From Acidobacteriota bacterium (GTDB taxonomy: Bacteria > Actinomycetota > Acidimicrobiia > Spongiisociales > ZC4RG35): a stretch of 42,101 bases of DNA. Below are positions 36,330 through 42,101 of this stretch, piece after piece. The translations under genes and the position numbers were made by a program. A model generated the notes under the pieces. That model saw only the letters and a list, made by a program, of their open reading frames with translations, did not search any database and had not been told where the DNA came from. The stretch covers positions 1-42,101 of the forward strand of contig JACZUI010000020.1 in assembly GCA_022573225.1 (NCBI GenBank), given 5' to 3'. The stretch's first letter is position 1, and each line of letters opens with the position of its first letter.

Positions 36330-37075
36330 TCTTCTTCCTCCTCCTTGTTCTTCCGCCATTTGATGAGACGGGTTCCAGCGACTCCACCTGCCTTCCCTGG
36401 CAGAGGCGCTGGGCCGAGCCATCCTTCCAACCTTGATTTCCGAACCCATTGGCTCACAGTGTTTGCCGGGGCATCGAGTTCCACGGCCATCGCCTGAACC
36501 ACTCCGCGCGGCCCCTCGGCTTTGAGCATGTCCAGATACAGTTCCGCGATCTCGCGACTCCACGACTCCGGGGTCTTTGCTCCCCGCCCCCTAGACGGTG
36601 GAGTCCCCCTAAGCCGTTTAGCTCGTAGTCGGATTTCATCGGCCGCGGTCTTGGTCGATTCGATGGCTTGTGTCGTCATCTCCTTGTAGACCAGCTTCTC
36701 GGTATCAGAGAGAGTGATCTCAATTACATCTAGGCCGAAGCGCTCTATGTGTTCCAAGATGTCTGCAAGAGCGACCTCTTCGTAGATCAATGCTGGCGTC
36801 AGTCGAATGAGTTGCGCAATGTGGTCCCGGAGGCTCCCCACTTTGACGGCCTGCATGATTCCTGAGGTCACTGATTCGGCATCGAGTTCTAGGTGGGTGA
36901 TTCCGACTCCGTAGTCGAGTCCGATGACTGAGTCCAAAGTGACGACGAACTCTCCGTAATCCCACTTCGTCTTCAGTGGGGTCAGTCCGGTGTGCGGATC
37001 CAACTCACCCGGCTCCCAGCCAATCAACTGTGTCTGCGCCAGCCACGACAGATCATCTCTTGTTTCGCTCACCAT
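36326..37075 (-). CDS. unknown HTH protein coupled to the integrase
   Basis: ATG at 37075 is chosen because a strong promoter places the transcript start on it. A start at 37111 would lie inside that promoter. The 249 residues begin VSETRDDLSWLAQTQLIGWE. A middle helical part (SDTEKLVYKEMTTQAIESTK, basic RLRAKRLRG) leads to a helix-turn-helix near the end (GVVQAMAVELDAPANTVSQWVRKSR). The tail is KNKEEEEE. Its stop overlaps the integrase start. It may regulate integration or excision; the family is not one I can name. Confidence 0.7.
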   Translation of the reverse strand: MVSETRDDLSWLAQTQLIGWEPGELDPHTGLTPLKTKWDYGEFVVTLDSVIGLDYGVGITHLELDAESVTSGIMQAVKVGSLRDHIAQLIRLTPALIYEEVALADILEHIERFGLDVIEITLSDTEKLVYKEMTTQAIESTKTAADEIRLRAKRLRGTPPSRGRGAKTPESWSREIAELYLDMLKAEGPRGVVQAMAVELDAPANTVSQWVRKSRLEGWLGPAPLPGKAGGVAGTRLIKWRKNKEEEEE

Positions 37076-37081
37076 GTAAAA

Positions 37082-37111
37082 ATAATACGCAGCCTGCACA
37101 TGGGCTGTCAA
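37082..37111 (-). promoter_or_regulatory. strong sigma-70-type promoter giving a leaderless transcript
   Basis: On the minus strand TTGACA (37106-37111) and TATTAT (37082-37087) are 18 bases apart. The expected start site, about 7 bases further on, falls at the ATG of the gene at 37075, which lacks a Shine-Dalgarno. Both boxes are close to consensus. Confidence 0.7.
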
Positions 37112-37134
37112 GGCGAGGTAAATTAGTGGACAAT

Positions 37135-37386
37135 ATGGACGACGAACACGATTACAGAGAGTCCCTTATCAACATCGGACAGATAGCAGCGGCGAGTCGG
37201 TTGCCAACACCTGCGACGAGACGGTTACTACGAGCGAACGCCGGAGTGCAGGTTTCAGAGTTGGCAAATGCGCTTCACGTAACACGCCAGACAATTTGGC
37301 TGTGGGAGTCCGGAGGGACTGAACCGTCGGGTTCCAATCGTCGCCGGTACGCCCTGGTCCTTGAGAATCTCAAGGGGCTGCTGTGA
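37135..37386 (+). CDS. XRE-like helix-turn-helix regulator, island B
   Basis: ATG at 37135 begins an 83-residue protein. After MDDEHDYRESLINIGQ the DNA-binding domain reads TRRLLRANAGVQVSELANAL, then HVTRQTIWLWESGGTEPSGS, a Cro/C1-type helix-turn-helix. It diverges from the HTH-integrase pair across about 60 bases that hold the strong promoter, so it probably controls it. Its stop overlaps the next GTG by 4 bases. The arrangement copies the XRE plus excisionase pair of island A. Confidence 0.78.
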   Translation: MDDEHDYRESLINIGQIAAASRLPTPATRRLLRANAGVQVSELANALHVTRQTIWLWESGGTEPSGSNRRRYALVLENLKGLL

Positions 37387-37583
37387 AGTCTGCCACCCTG
37401 AACGTCGAGGCTGCCGCGCGCTTGTGCGGTGTGAGTAGAGGGCTCGCATACGAGCAGATTCGTCGCACGGGCGAGCTTGCCGGTGTTCGAGTTTTGCACA
37501 TCGGGCATCGGCTGCTGATTCCGGCTGCGCCACTTCGGTCCGTGTTGGGACTCGACGAGGAGTCGGATGATGGTCCGGAATAG
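37383..37583 (+). CDS. excisionase-like helix-turn-helix protein, island B
   Basis: A 66-residue protein from GTG at 37383 (GTGA overlap). TLNVEAAARLCGVSRGLAYE is the helix-turn-helix, followed by LAGVRVLHIGHRLLIPAAPL. It is plainly paralogous to the island A protein at 4480-4698 (shared SRGLAY, GxxVLHxGxRLLIPAAP, VLGLD). In integrative elements such proteins are recombination directionality factors or activators of replication genes. The next gene starts 17 bases before its stop. Confidence 0.76.
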   Translation: MKSATLNVEAAARLCGVSRGLAYEQIRRTGELAGVRVLHIGHRLLIPAAPLRSVLGLDEESDDGPE

Positions 37584-39012
37584 GAAACCGCCGGACGGGA
37601 ATCCGGCGGTTTCAGACAAGTCAGCACACGTCACCGACCCCCAAAACCCTACCACTGACATTCCCCTGGTCGGTGTTCCCGAAATCGACCTCGACGCGTA
37701 TGTGGGGCTCGCCGGCGAAGTGGTGAGCACGCTGGCCCCAAACACTGAGTCGTCGCGTGAAGCGTTGCTGCTGACGACGCTGGCGATGTTCGGGAACGCG
37801 GTCGGGTTCGGTCCGCGCATGTTGGTGGACGGGTCGTGGCACCGACCGAAGCTGTACGTCTGCATCTGTGGCGCGACCGCACGGTCCCGGAAAGGAACAT
37901 CTCTCAACAACGTGTTGAGGGTCTTCGAGGAGGCAGATCCGATCTGGTTCGAGGACGCCGTCTCATCGGGACTCGCATCAGGCGAAGGAATCGTAAAAGC
38001 CAGGCAGACAGGACGGGAAGACAAGAACGGCGACCCGATTCCGGACCCCGACCCGCGGCTGTTTGTCGTCGAAGCAGAGTTTGCCCGAATCCTGTCGGTC
38101 ATGAGTCGAGAGGGTTCGACCCTGTCGACAATCCTCCGGGACTGGTGGGACGGCGATGTCGTCGAAGTGAAGACGCGCCGCGATCCGCTCAAAGCCACGG
38201 CGCTGCTCTCGGTTCTGGCTCATGTCACCGTCGAAGAGTTGCAGCGGGAACTCACCTTCTCGGACATGCTCAACGGGTTCGGAAACCGGTTCCTGTTCGC
38301 CGTCGTCGAGAGAAGTCAGAAGCTGCCGTGGGGAGGTCGGCTGCCAGACGACAAGCTCGCCAAGCTTGCCGGCCAGGTCCGAGACGCCATCGCCATTGCA
38401 CGTCACGTTGACGAAATCGGAATGAGTTCCGAAGCGAAAGATCTGTGGGCCGGGTTCTACGTCCAACTCGCCGACGATGTGCGCGGACCGATCGGGGCTA
38501 TGACAGCCCGAACCGAAGCCCACCTGCTGCGTCTGGCGATGACGTTCGCGCTCATGGACTCGAAGGACACCATCCATCCGTCTGACCTGTACGCGGCTGC
38601 AGCCGTCTGGGACTACTGCGCCAGATCAATCGTTCATGTCTTCGACGCAGCCACCGGCGACCCGGTCGCTGACCGGATCTACCACGCGATTGTCCAAGCC
38701 GGAGACGACGGGCTCGACGAGACAGCACAGTCGGCAGTCTTCGGACGGCATGAGCCAGCACACCGGCTCAAAGTTGCTCGCAAGACGCTCACCGACACTG
38801 GACTCGTCGTGGCTGTCACCGAAGCCACCGAAGGACGCTCCCGGACCGTGTACCGGGTAGCTAACAAAGCGAATCTGCGAAGTATGGCCCTTCAAGTACC
38901 CGGCACGCCCAAGGGTCTCGGTGTCCACCACATGTTCCGCACCGTCGAATCGGCTCTCTATTCGCCTAATTCATCAGATTCGCCGACCCCCAACACGGAG
39001 GTCGACATGTAA
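37567..39012 (+). CDS. DUF3987-like replication protein, helicase/primase-associated ATPase
   Basis: A 481-residue protein. The P-loop-like segment is VCICGATARSRKGTSLNN (about 96-115), with a Walker B-like acidic residue in LFVVEAEFARILSVMSREG. DWWDGDVVEVKTRRDPLKAT and LNGFGNRFLFAVVERS are typical of DUF3987 / YfjI-type proteins, which stand in for the helicase half of primase-helicases on plasmids and phages. The C-terminal 90 residues look like a winged helix (LDETAQSAVFGRHEPAHRLK). It probably replicates the excised element. It starts inside the excisionase-like gene (ATG at 37567 or 37570). Confidence 0.75.
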   Translation: MMVRNRKPPDGNPAVSDKSAHVTDPQNPTTDIPLVGVPEIDLDAYVGLAGEVVSTLAPNTESSREALLLTTLAMFGNAVGFGPRMLVDGSWHRPKLYVCICGATARSRKGTSLNNVLRVFEEADPIWFEDAVSSGLASGEGIVKARQTGREDKNGDPIPDPDPRLFVVEAEFARILSVMSREGSTLSTILRDWWDGDVVEVKTRRDPLKATALLSVLAHVTVEELQRELTFSDMLNGFGNRFLFAVVERSQKLPWGGRLPDDKLAKLAGQVRDAIAIARHVDEIGMSSEAKDLWAGFYVQLADDVRGPIGAMTARTEAHLLRLAMTFALMDSKDTIHPSDLYAAAAVWDYCARSIVHVFDAATGDPVADRIYHAIVQAGDDGLDETAQSAVFGRHEPAHRLKVARKTLTDTGLVVAVTEATEGRSRTVYRVANKANLRSMALQVPGTPKGLGVHHMFRTVESALYSPNSSDSPTPNTEVDM

Positions 39013-39353
39013 ACGCCGACGACCAGGCCATCGCTTTAGCCCTCGCAGCCAACCACCTCATTACCCGCCCACGACGACGTGAATGGCGGGCCTACTGAGT
39101 CCAGAAGCTACGCCTCCTCGTGACGCATTGATTCAAGTTCGGCGATCATCGATGGATTCTGTCCTAGTAGGCGTTCCTCTTGTGGGGAGAGCGAGGACCC
39201 GACGCCGCAAGTCTCCCCTACTAAATCACGATGAGGCCGCGCTCAGGCCGCGCGACGACACGAAGCCCTGCGAACCGATGATCCACAATGAGTATGCAAA
39301 AGCCCAAGCAGCCTGACGTTTTTCATGGCTTAGGCTGGTCAGCGAAATACTTT
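39013..39353. other. spacer after the replication gene with a short orphan frame
   Basis: There is no convincing gene of normal size. GGAGG at 38997-39001 is followed 7 bases later by GTA and then 28 codons (39012-39098) starting NADDQAIALALAANH and ending with a stop. Its composition is protein-like, but it has no standard start codon. The rest shows only low-quality frames. Confidence 0.4.
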
Positions 39354-39404
39354 GCAGCGGACTCATTAGTCCGTTGGCTGCAGGTTCAAATCCTGCTGGG
39401 CCCA
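39354..39404 (+). pseudogene. 3' part of a CAT-anticodon tRNA, likely attachment-site remnant
   Basis: The bases read GCAGCGGACTCATTAGTCCG, then TTGGC, a complete T-arm (TGCAGGTTCAAATCCTGC) and an acceptor 3' strand ending GGGCCCA. The 5' acceptor and most of the D-arm are missing. The anticodon loop (CTCATTAG) is one base too long, so it cannot be a working tRNA. Its polarity is that of tRNA-Leu, with the 3' end pointing out of island B. A tRNA-Met or tRNA-Ile2 origin fits best. No complete copy is in the window. Confidence 0.65.
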
Positions 39405-39427
39405 AAACACACTGACCAGGATGCGAG

Positions 39428-40564
39428 ATGTCCAACCTTCAGAGAATCATGTTCATATCCACGATGGGTGGATATATGTGGGGTGGCTCAGAGGAGCTTT
39501 GGGCAGATGCCGCCATGTATCTTGCGAAGAGCCAGGGCTCTGAGGTCTTTGCCGGTGTGAGATGGTGGCCGACGCGACATCGGCGGGTGCATGACCTCGA
39601 AACGGCTGGGGTGGAGATCTTGAATTGGCCGGATCAGACACTCTCTGACCCGTGGACTGATTTTCTTGAGGCGGTGGAACCGGACCTGGTGATAGTTTCA
39701 AACGGTGGCACCGTGCCGGGCCGTCCGCTCACAAAGAGCCTCCTGAGCTACGGCAAACCGTTCGCAAATATCTGCCAGGCCAATCACACCTACCTCTTCT
39801 TCAGTGATGACGATGCCGACCTATTCGCCAGGTTCTTCCAAGAATCGATCCTGAGCGCTTTCGTGTCTAAGGCCAACCTGGCCTTGCTCGAGTCCCAACT
39901 GGGCGCACGCATTCCTAATGCAGCGATTGTCCGCAATCCTGTCAATTTGCCGGATGGGCCAACTCCTCAATCGTCAGACGTGGGGCCCGAAGATCGGGTG
40001 ATCAAGCTTGCCTGCGTCGGCCGTCTACACGCCCCTTCTAAGGGACAGGACATCTTGTTGGAGACTCTTTCGACGCAGAAATGGCGAGAAAGGGAATGGA
40101 CACTGTCGCTCTTCGGCGATGGGCCACAGAAGCGGGTATTCCAGCGACTAGTCGTGATGTACGGGATCGAGGACCGTGTCTCCTTTGTCGCCCACAGGGA
40201 AAATATTGCAGATATCTGGAGAGATCACGACCTACTCGTGATGGCTTCCCGCTACGAAGGCTTGCCTCTGACCGTTGTGGAAGCAATGTTGTGCGGTCGA
40301 CCAGTTGTAGCCACGGATGTTGCTGACATCAAAGAGGTCGTTGATGAAGGCGAAACAGGCTTTCTCGCGGAGGCGCCAACGGTACCTTCGTTCGACCGGG
40401 CGTTGGATCGGGCGTGGAGCCAAAGAGCCGAATGGCCTCGCATTGGGGCGCAAGCACGATCCCGGGCTTTGGATTTTGTTCCGCAGGAGCCCGGGGGTGA
40501 GTTCATCAAATTGATCGAAAAGGCGATGATGAAGCCAGGCTTGGAACTCGAAGCCCCGTTCTAG
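39428..40564 (+). CDS. GT4-family glycosyltransferase
   Basis: A 378-residue GT-B fold enzyme. The N-terminal acceptor domain starts RIMFISTMGGYMWGGSEELW, a typical Gly-rich start. The C-terminal nucleotide-sugar domain carries KLACVGRLHAPSKGQD, LSLFGDGPQKRVFQ, FVAHRENIADIWRDHDLLVM and the GT4 signature SRYEGLPLTVVEAMLCGRPV (E-x7-E). It would add a sugar to a lipid, polymer or protein, but the donor and acceptor are unknown. It starts 23 bases after the tRNA remnant, without polysaccharide neighbours, and is probably cargo or the resumed flank. Confidence 0.9.
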   Translation: MSNLQRIMFISTMGGYMWGGSEELWADAAMYLAKSQGSEVFAGVRWWPTRHRRVHDLETAGVEILNWPDQTLSDPWTDFLEAVEPDLVIVSNGGTVPGRPLTKSLLSYGKPFANICQANHTYLFFSDDDADLFARFFQESILSAFVSKANLALLESQLGARIPNAAIVRNPVNLPDGPTPQSSDVGPEDRVIKLACVGRLHAPSKGQDILLETLSTQKWREREWTLSLFGDGPQKRVFQRLVVMYGIEDRVSFVAHRENIADIWRDHDLLVMASRYEGLPLTVVEAMLCGRPVVATDVADIKEVVDEGETGFLAEAPTVPSFDRALDRAWSQRAEWPRIGAQARSRALDFVPQEPGGEFIKLIEKAMMKPGLELEAPF

Positions 40565-40582
40565 GCAAATACGAGCGGTCCG

Positions 40583-40603
40583 GATGGTTGCGCTGATGGT
40601 TGC
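40583..40603 (-). repeat. inverted copy of the integrase-proximal 11-bp repeats
   Basis: GATGGTTGCGCTGATGGTTG at 40583-40602 plus one base matches the reverse complement of 35200-35221 except for one inserted T. The two sites face each other 5.4 kb apart and bracket the integrase, regulators, replication gene, tRNA remnant and glycosyltransferase. Confidence 0.55.
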
Positions 40604-40925
40604 AGCCGTCCGGATCGTCAATGGCTAGTTGCTCGGACCACTAGGTATACGACCCAATGCGCGTGGAAGTTCTCTGTAATACGCAGGCATCATGACGGCC
40701 TGTCGCTTATCATGTCGGACATGTGTAGGAGCCGCGGCAGGGCTGCGAAACGATGAGACTATTCCTCAAATCGGTGGAGAAAAGCGACTCGGAAATCCAT
40801 GCCGCCATAGCCCGACGCGATGCCTGAATGCGTAGCGACAATGAGACTTGACAGGTTTCCGAGTAAGGCCGGAGATACCTTCTGCTCTAGGCGGAGCTGG
40901 GGTCGGACACCCAGGGCCGCCGGGG

Positions 40926-40951
40926 TTGTCCGTTTTTGTCCGCTGGTGTCC
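40926..40951 (+). repeat. three TGTCC repeats, 10-bp phased
   Basis: TTGTCC at 40926, TTGTCC at 40936 and GTGTCC at 40946 are each exactly 10 bases apart, so they sit on one face of the helix. They end 5 bases before the ATG of the next gene. The same motif and phasing occur at 1519-1596 in island A. Confidence 0.55.
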
Positions 40952-40956
40952 CACAG

Positions 40957-41325
40957 ATGAAGGAAAGCTGGCCCAAAGCCGTGGAAGTGCTGGCCGCGGG
41001 AGGCACTTCGACTGAGGCCGCCGAAGCTGCCGGGGTGGGGGTGCGGACCATCCGCCGCTGGCGGAACGACGAGCCACGCTTCGCCGACTCGATAGACGAC
41101 ACTCGCTCTCGGATGCTCGCCGAGGCTGCCGGGCTTCTGGCTTCTCATACCACCGCCGCCGCTCGGAGGCTGGGCGAGATCATCCAGAGCGAAGAGGAGC
41201 GGCACGCGCTGCGAGCCGCTCAGATCGTGTTGGACATGGCCGCCCGCTTTCACATCGACAGAGCCATCGAGGATCGGATCGTTGCTCTCGAGCTGGCTGT
41301 CGCCCTGAGGCCGTCGTGGCAGTGA
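40957..41325 (+). CDS. HTH protein resembling a phage small terminase subunit
   Basis: ATG at 40957 gives 122 residues. WPKAVEVLAAGGTSTEAAEA and AGVGVRTIRRWRNDEPRFAD form a homeodomain-like helix-turn-helix. The rest is helical (RMLAEAAGLLASHTTAAARR, then HALRAAQIVLDMAARFHIDR). This resembles small terminase or transposase-N-terminal proteins of actinobacterial elements, but no large terminase is in the window. It opens a run of four small genes with 4-base overlaps. The TGTCC array just upstream could be its operator. Confidence 0.65.
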   Translation: MKESWPKAVEVLAAGGTSTEAAEAAGVGVRTIRRWRNDEPRFADSIDDTRSRMLAEAAGLLASHTTAAARRLGEIIQSEEERHALRAAQIVLDMAARFHIDRAIEDRIVALELAVALRPSWQ

Positions 41326-41525
41326 ACGGACACGCTCGGAGGCTCGACGTGATAAGCCGGAGGCTGACCCCTGACCCGGAGCAGCCGATGACCCTCGAAA
41401 TGACCCTTCGGGCGATCAGGGAACTGGAAGCAGACCCGACGCGGAGGGTCATCCTCGGAATGTCCGTTGAGCGTTTGAACGCTCTAGTCGTCGCCGAGAT
41501 CGCACGCCTGGAAGCAGAACGGTGA
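41322..41525 (+). CDS. small unknown cassette protein, paralogue 1
   Basis: GTG at 41322 overlaps the previous stop (GTGA); a GTG at 41316 is also in frame. About 67 residues, beginning NGHARRLDVISRRLTPDPEQ, then helical (LRAIRELEADPTRRVILGMS and VERLNALVVAEIARLEAER). Its N-terminus matches the next protein (N-x-H-x-R-R-L-x-x-I), so the two arose by duplication. No known domain. Confidence 0.55.
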   Translation: MNGHARRLDVISRRLTPDPEQPMTLEMTLRAIRELEADPTRRVILGMSVERLNALVVAEIARLEAER

Positions 41526-41740
41526 CAGCCAACAGGCACAGCCGCCGGTTAGAACGGATCGCATCGAAGCTCCCACCGATTCGACCATCACTCGATGAAC
41601 TAGGGGCAGAATACGACCGCTTGATTTCGGCCTACACACAACACCAGTCAGGCGAGCAGGCGGTGTCCTTGGCCTCGAAGTGGCCTATTAGCCAGATGGA
41701 CCGATGGGTGAACGAGCTAATCGAGGAAGGCATCGAATGA
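41522..41740 (+). CDS. small unknown cassette protein, paralogue 2
   Basis: GTG at 41522 overlaps the previous stop (GTGA). The 72 residues begin TANRHSRRLERIASKLPPIR, aligned with the NxHxRRLxxI start of the previous protein. A mostly helical body follows (LDELGAEYDRLISAYTQHQS). Its stop overlaps the next ATG by 4 bases. No recognised domain or motif. The pair may form a complex. Confidence 0.55.
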   Translation: MTANRHSRRLERIASKLPPIRPSLDELGAEYDRLISAYTQHQSGEQAVSLASKWPISQMDRWVNELIEEGIE

Positions 41741-41985
41741 GGGCCCCGGATGGGATCGGGGACTGGACTCAGAAGCGGTTCCGCCAGTGGACCGGATCAC
41801 GGATAGAGAATCACACCGATCAGTTGGACCGGCTCTTGAAGATCGTCTCCCAGCAAAACGCGATCATTAGCCAGCTCCGCCGCAACCAGGAGATTCTCAC
41901 CTCGAGGGTGGACCTGCTCACCCGACCCGGCTCGACTGACTTCGCCATCCGCCTCGCTGAGATGGCTGGCGACAACGAGCTCTGA
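41737..41985 (+). CDS. small coiled-coil cassette protein
   Basis: ATG at 41737 (ATGA overlap) gives 82 residues. After RAPDGIGDWTQKRFRQWTGS comes a heptad-patterned segment (TDQLDRLLKIVSQQNAIISQ, LRRNQEILTSRVDLLTR) that is probably a coiled coil. It is the last of the four coupled genes. No family is recognised. Its end lies about 40 bases from the convergent cold-shock gene. Confidence 0.55.
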   Translation: MRAPDGIGDWTQKRFRQWTGSRIENHTDQLDRLLKIVSQQNAIISQLRRNQEILTSRVDLLTRPGSTDFAIRLAEMAGDNEL

Positions 41986-42024
41986 CGCAACTGGGAGCGA
42001 TCTATAGCTCAGCCCATCGACCCA

Positions 42025-42101
42025 TCAGACCGGGCGGACATTCTTTGCTTCCTCGCCCTTGCTGCCGGGGCCGACCTCGAACTCGACGGTTTGACCTTCC
42101 T
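42025..42101 (-). CDS. cold-shock protein, C-terminal part
   Basis: A minus-strand frame entering from the right edge encodes EGQTVEFEVGPGSKGEEAKN followed by VRPV and a TGA. This is the characteristic last strand and end of CspA-type cold-shock proteins (QxVEFEV...GxxAxNVR). These are single OB-fold RNA chaperones of about 67 residues. Only 24 residues lie in the window. It probably marks ordinary chromosome beyond island B. Confidence 0.85.
   Translation of the reverse strand, partial: EGQTVEFEVGPGSKGEEAKNVRPV

Larger units (their letters stand above)
40565..40956. other. 392-base spacer with arm-like repeats
   Basis: No plausible gene is found. The spacer holds the inverted copy of the integrase-proximal repeat (40583-40603), GTCCGGAT twice (40579 and 40608), an inverted GGACAC at 40905 and the phased TGTCC array just before the next gene. 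This concentration of short repeats fits the end region of an integrated element. Confidence 0.5.

Noticed and set aside
39083-39316. 77-codon frame before the tRNA remnant
   Set aside because: Composition is that of random GC-rich sequence, and it has no Shine-Dalgarno.
35144-39421. Inverted 10-mers TCCTGGTCAG (35144-35153) and CTGACCAGGA (39412-39421) near both ends of island B
   Set aside because: A single 10-base match within several kilobases is expected by chance and does not overlap a tRNA core.

Overview
The window looks like high-GC actinobacterial DNA, most likely a deep-branching member (an Acidimicrobiia-like lineage is my guess). The main support is gene order. ndk-mreB-mreC-mreD-mrdA-rodA, then an RNase E/G gene, rplU, rpmA and obgE, with nadD-rsfS and folC / clpX-clpP-tig nearby, follows the order typical of Actinobacteria. 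Frequent GTG and TTG starts, 4-base ATGA/GTGA gene overlaps and a likely leaderless promoter fit the same phylum.

The layout is a conserved core (about 6.7-35.1 kb) between two small integrated islands. Island A (about 1.46-6.71 kb) ends at a complete tRNA-Ala(GGC). Its integrase points at that tRNA, a repressor-like gene overlaps the integrase, and a divergent, translationally coupled minus-strand operon encodes a Cro/XRE-type regulator, an excisionase-like HTH protein, a winged-helix replication-like protein, a small SWIM zinc-finger protein and two unknown proteins. Island B (from 35.13 kb) starts at a complete tRNA-Leu(TAG). Its integrase also points at its tRNA and is coupled to an unknown HTH protein. 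Divergent from these run an XRE-like gene, an excisionase-like gene paralogous to that of island A, and a DUF3987-like replication protein. Both islands carry, at the end away from the integrase, the 3' part of a different tRNA with a CAT anticodon. Beyond the island B fragment lie a GT4 glycosyltransferase and a cassette of four tiny overlapping genes, then the end of a cold-shock gene.

Core, left to right: tRNA-Ala; rsfS, nadD and an M23-like secreted protein (minus); two co-translated GAPDH genes (plus), the first of which lacks both catalytic residues; a C-terminally truncated Mo-hydroxylase large subunit, a receiver-only response regulator, and CoxE-like VWA and CoxD/MoxR-like AAA proteins (minus), which look like the remains of a CO-dehydrogenase-type cluster; the Trk potassium uptake pair trkA-trkH (plus); obgE-rpmA-rplU-RNase E/G, tdk, rodA-mrdA-mreD-mreC-mreB, ndk, folC (minus); an LPFTG surface protein; clpX-clpP-tig; four minus-strand tRNAs (His, Arg, Gly, Pro); an HTH plus LAGLIDADG-like gene; and tRNA-Lys and tRNA-Leu on the plus strand.

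The most unusual items are the catalytically dead GAPDH paralogue coupled to a normal GAPDH, the mirror-image islands with mismatched tRNA ends and shared 10-bp-phased TGTCC repeats, an inverted arm-like repeat pair bracketing island B, two genes whose best Shine-Dalgarno lies 7 bases before a GTA codon, and the four-gene cassette at the right end.
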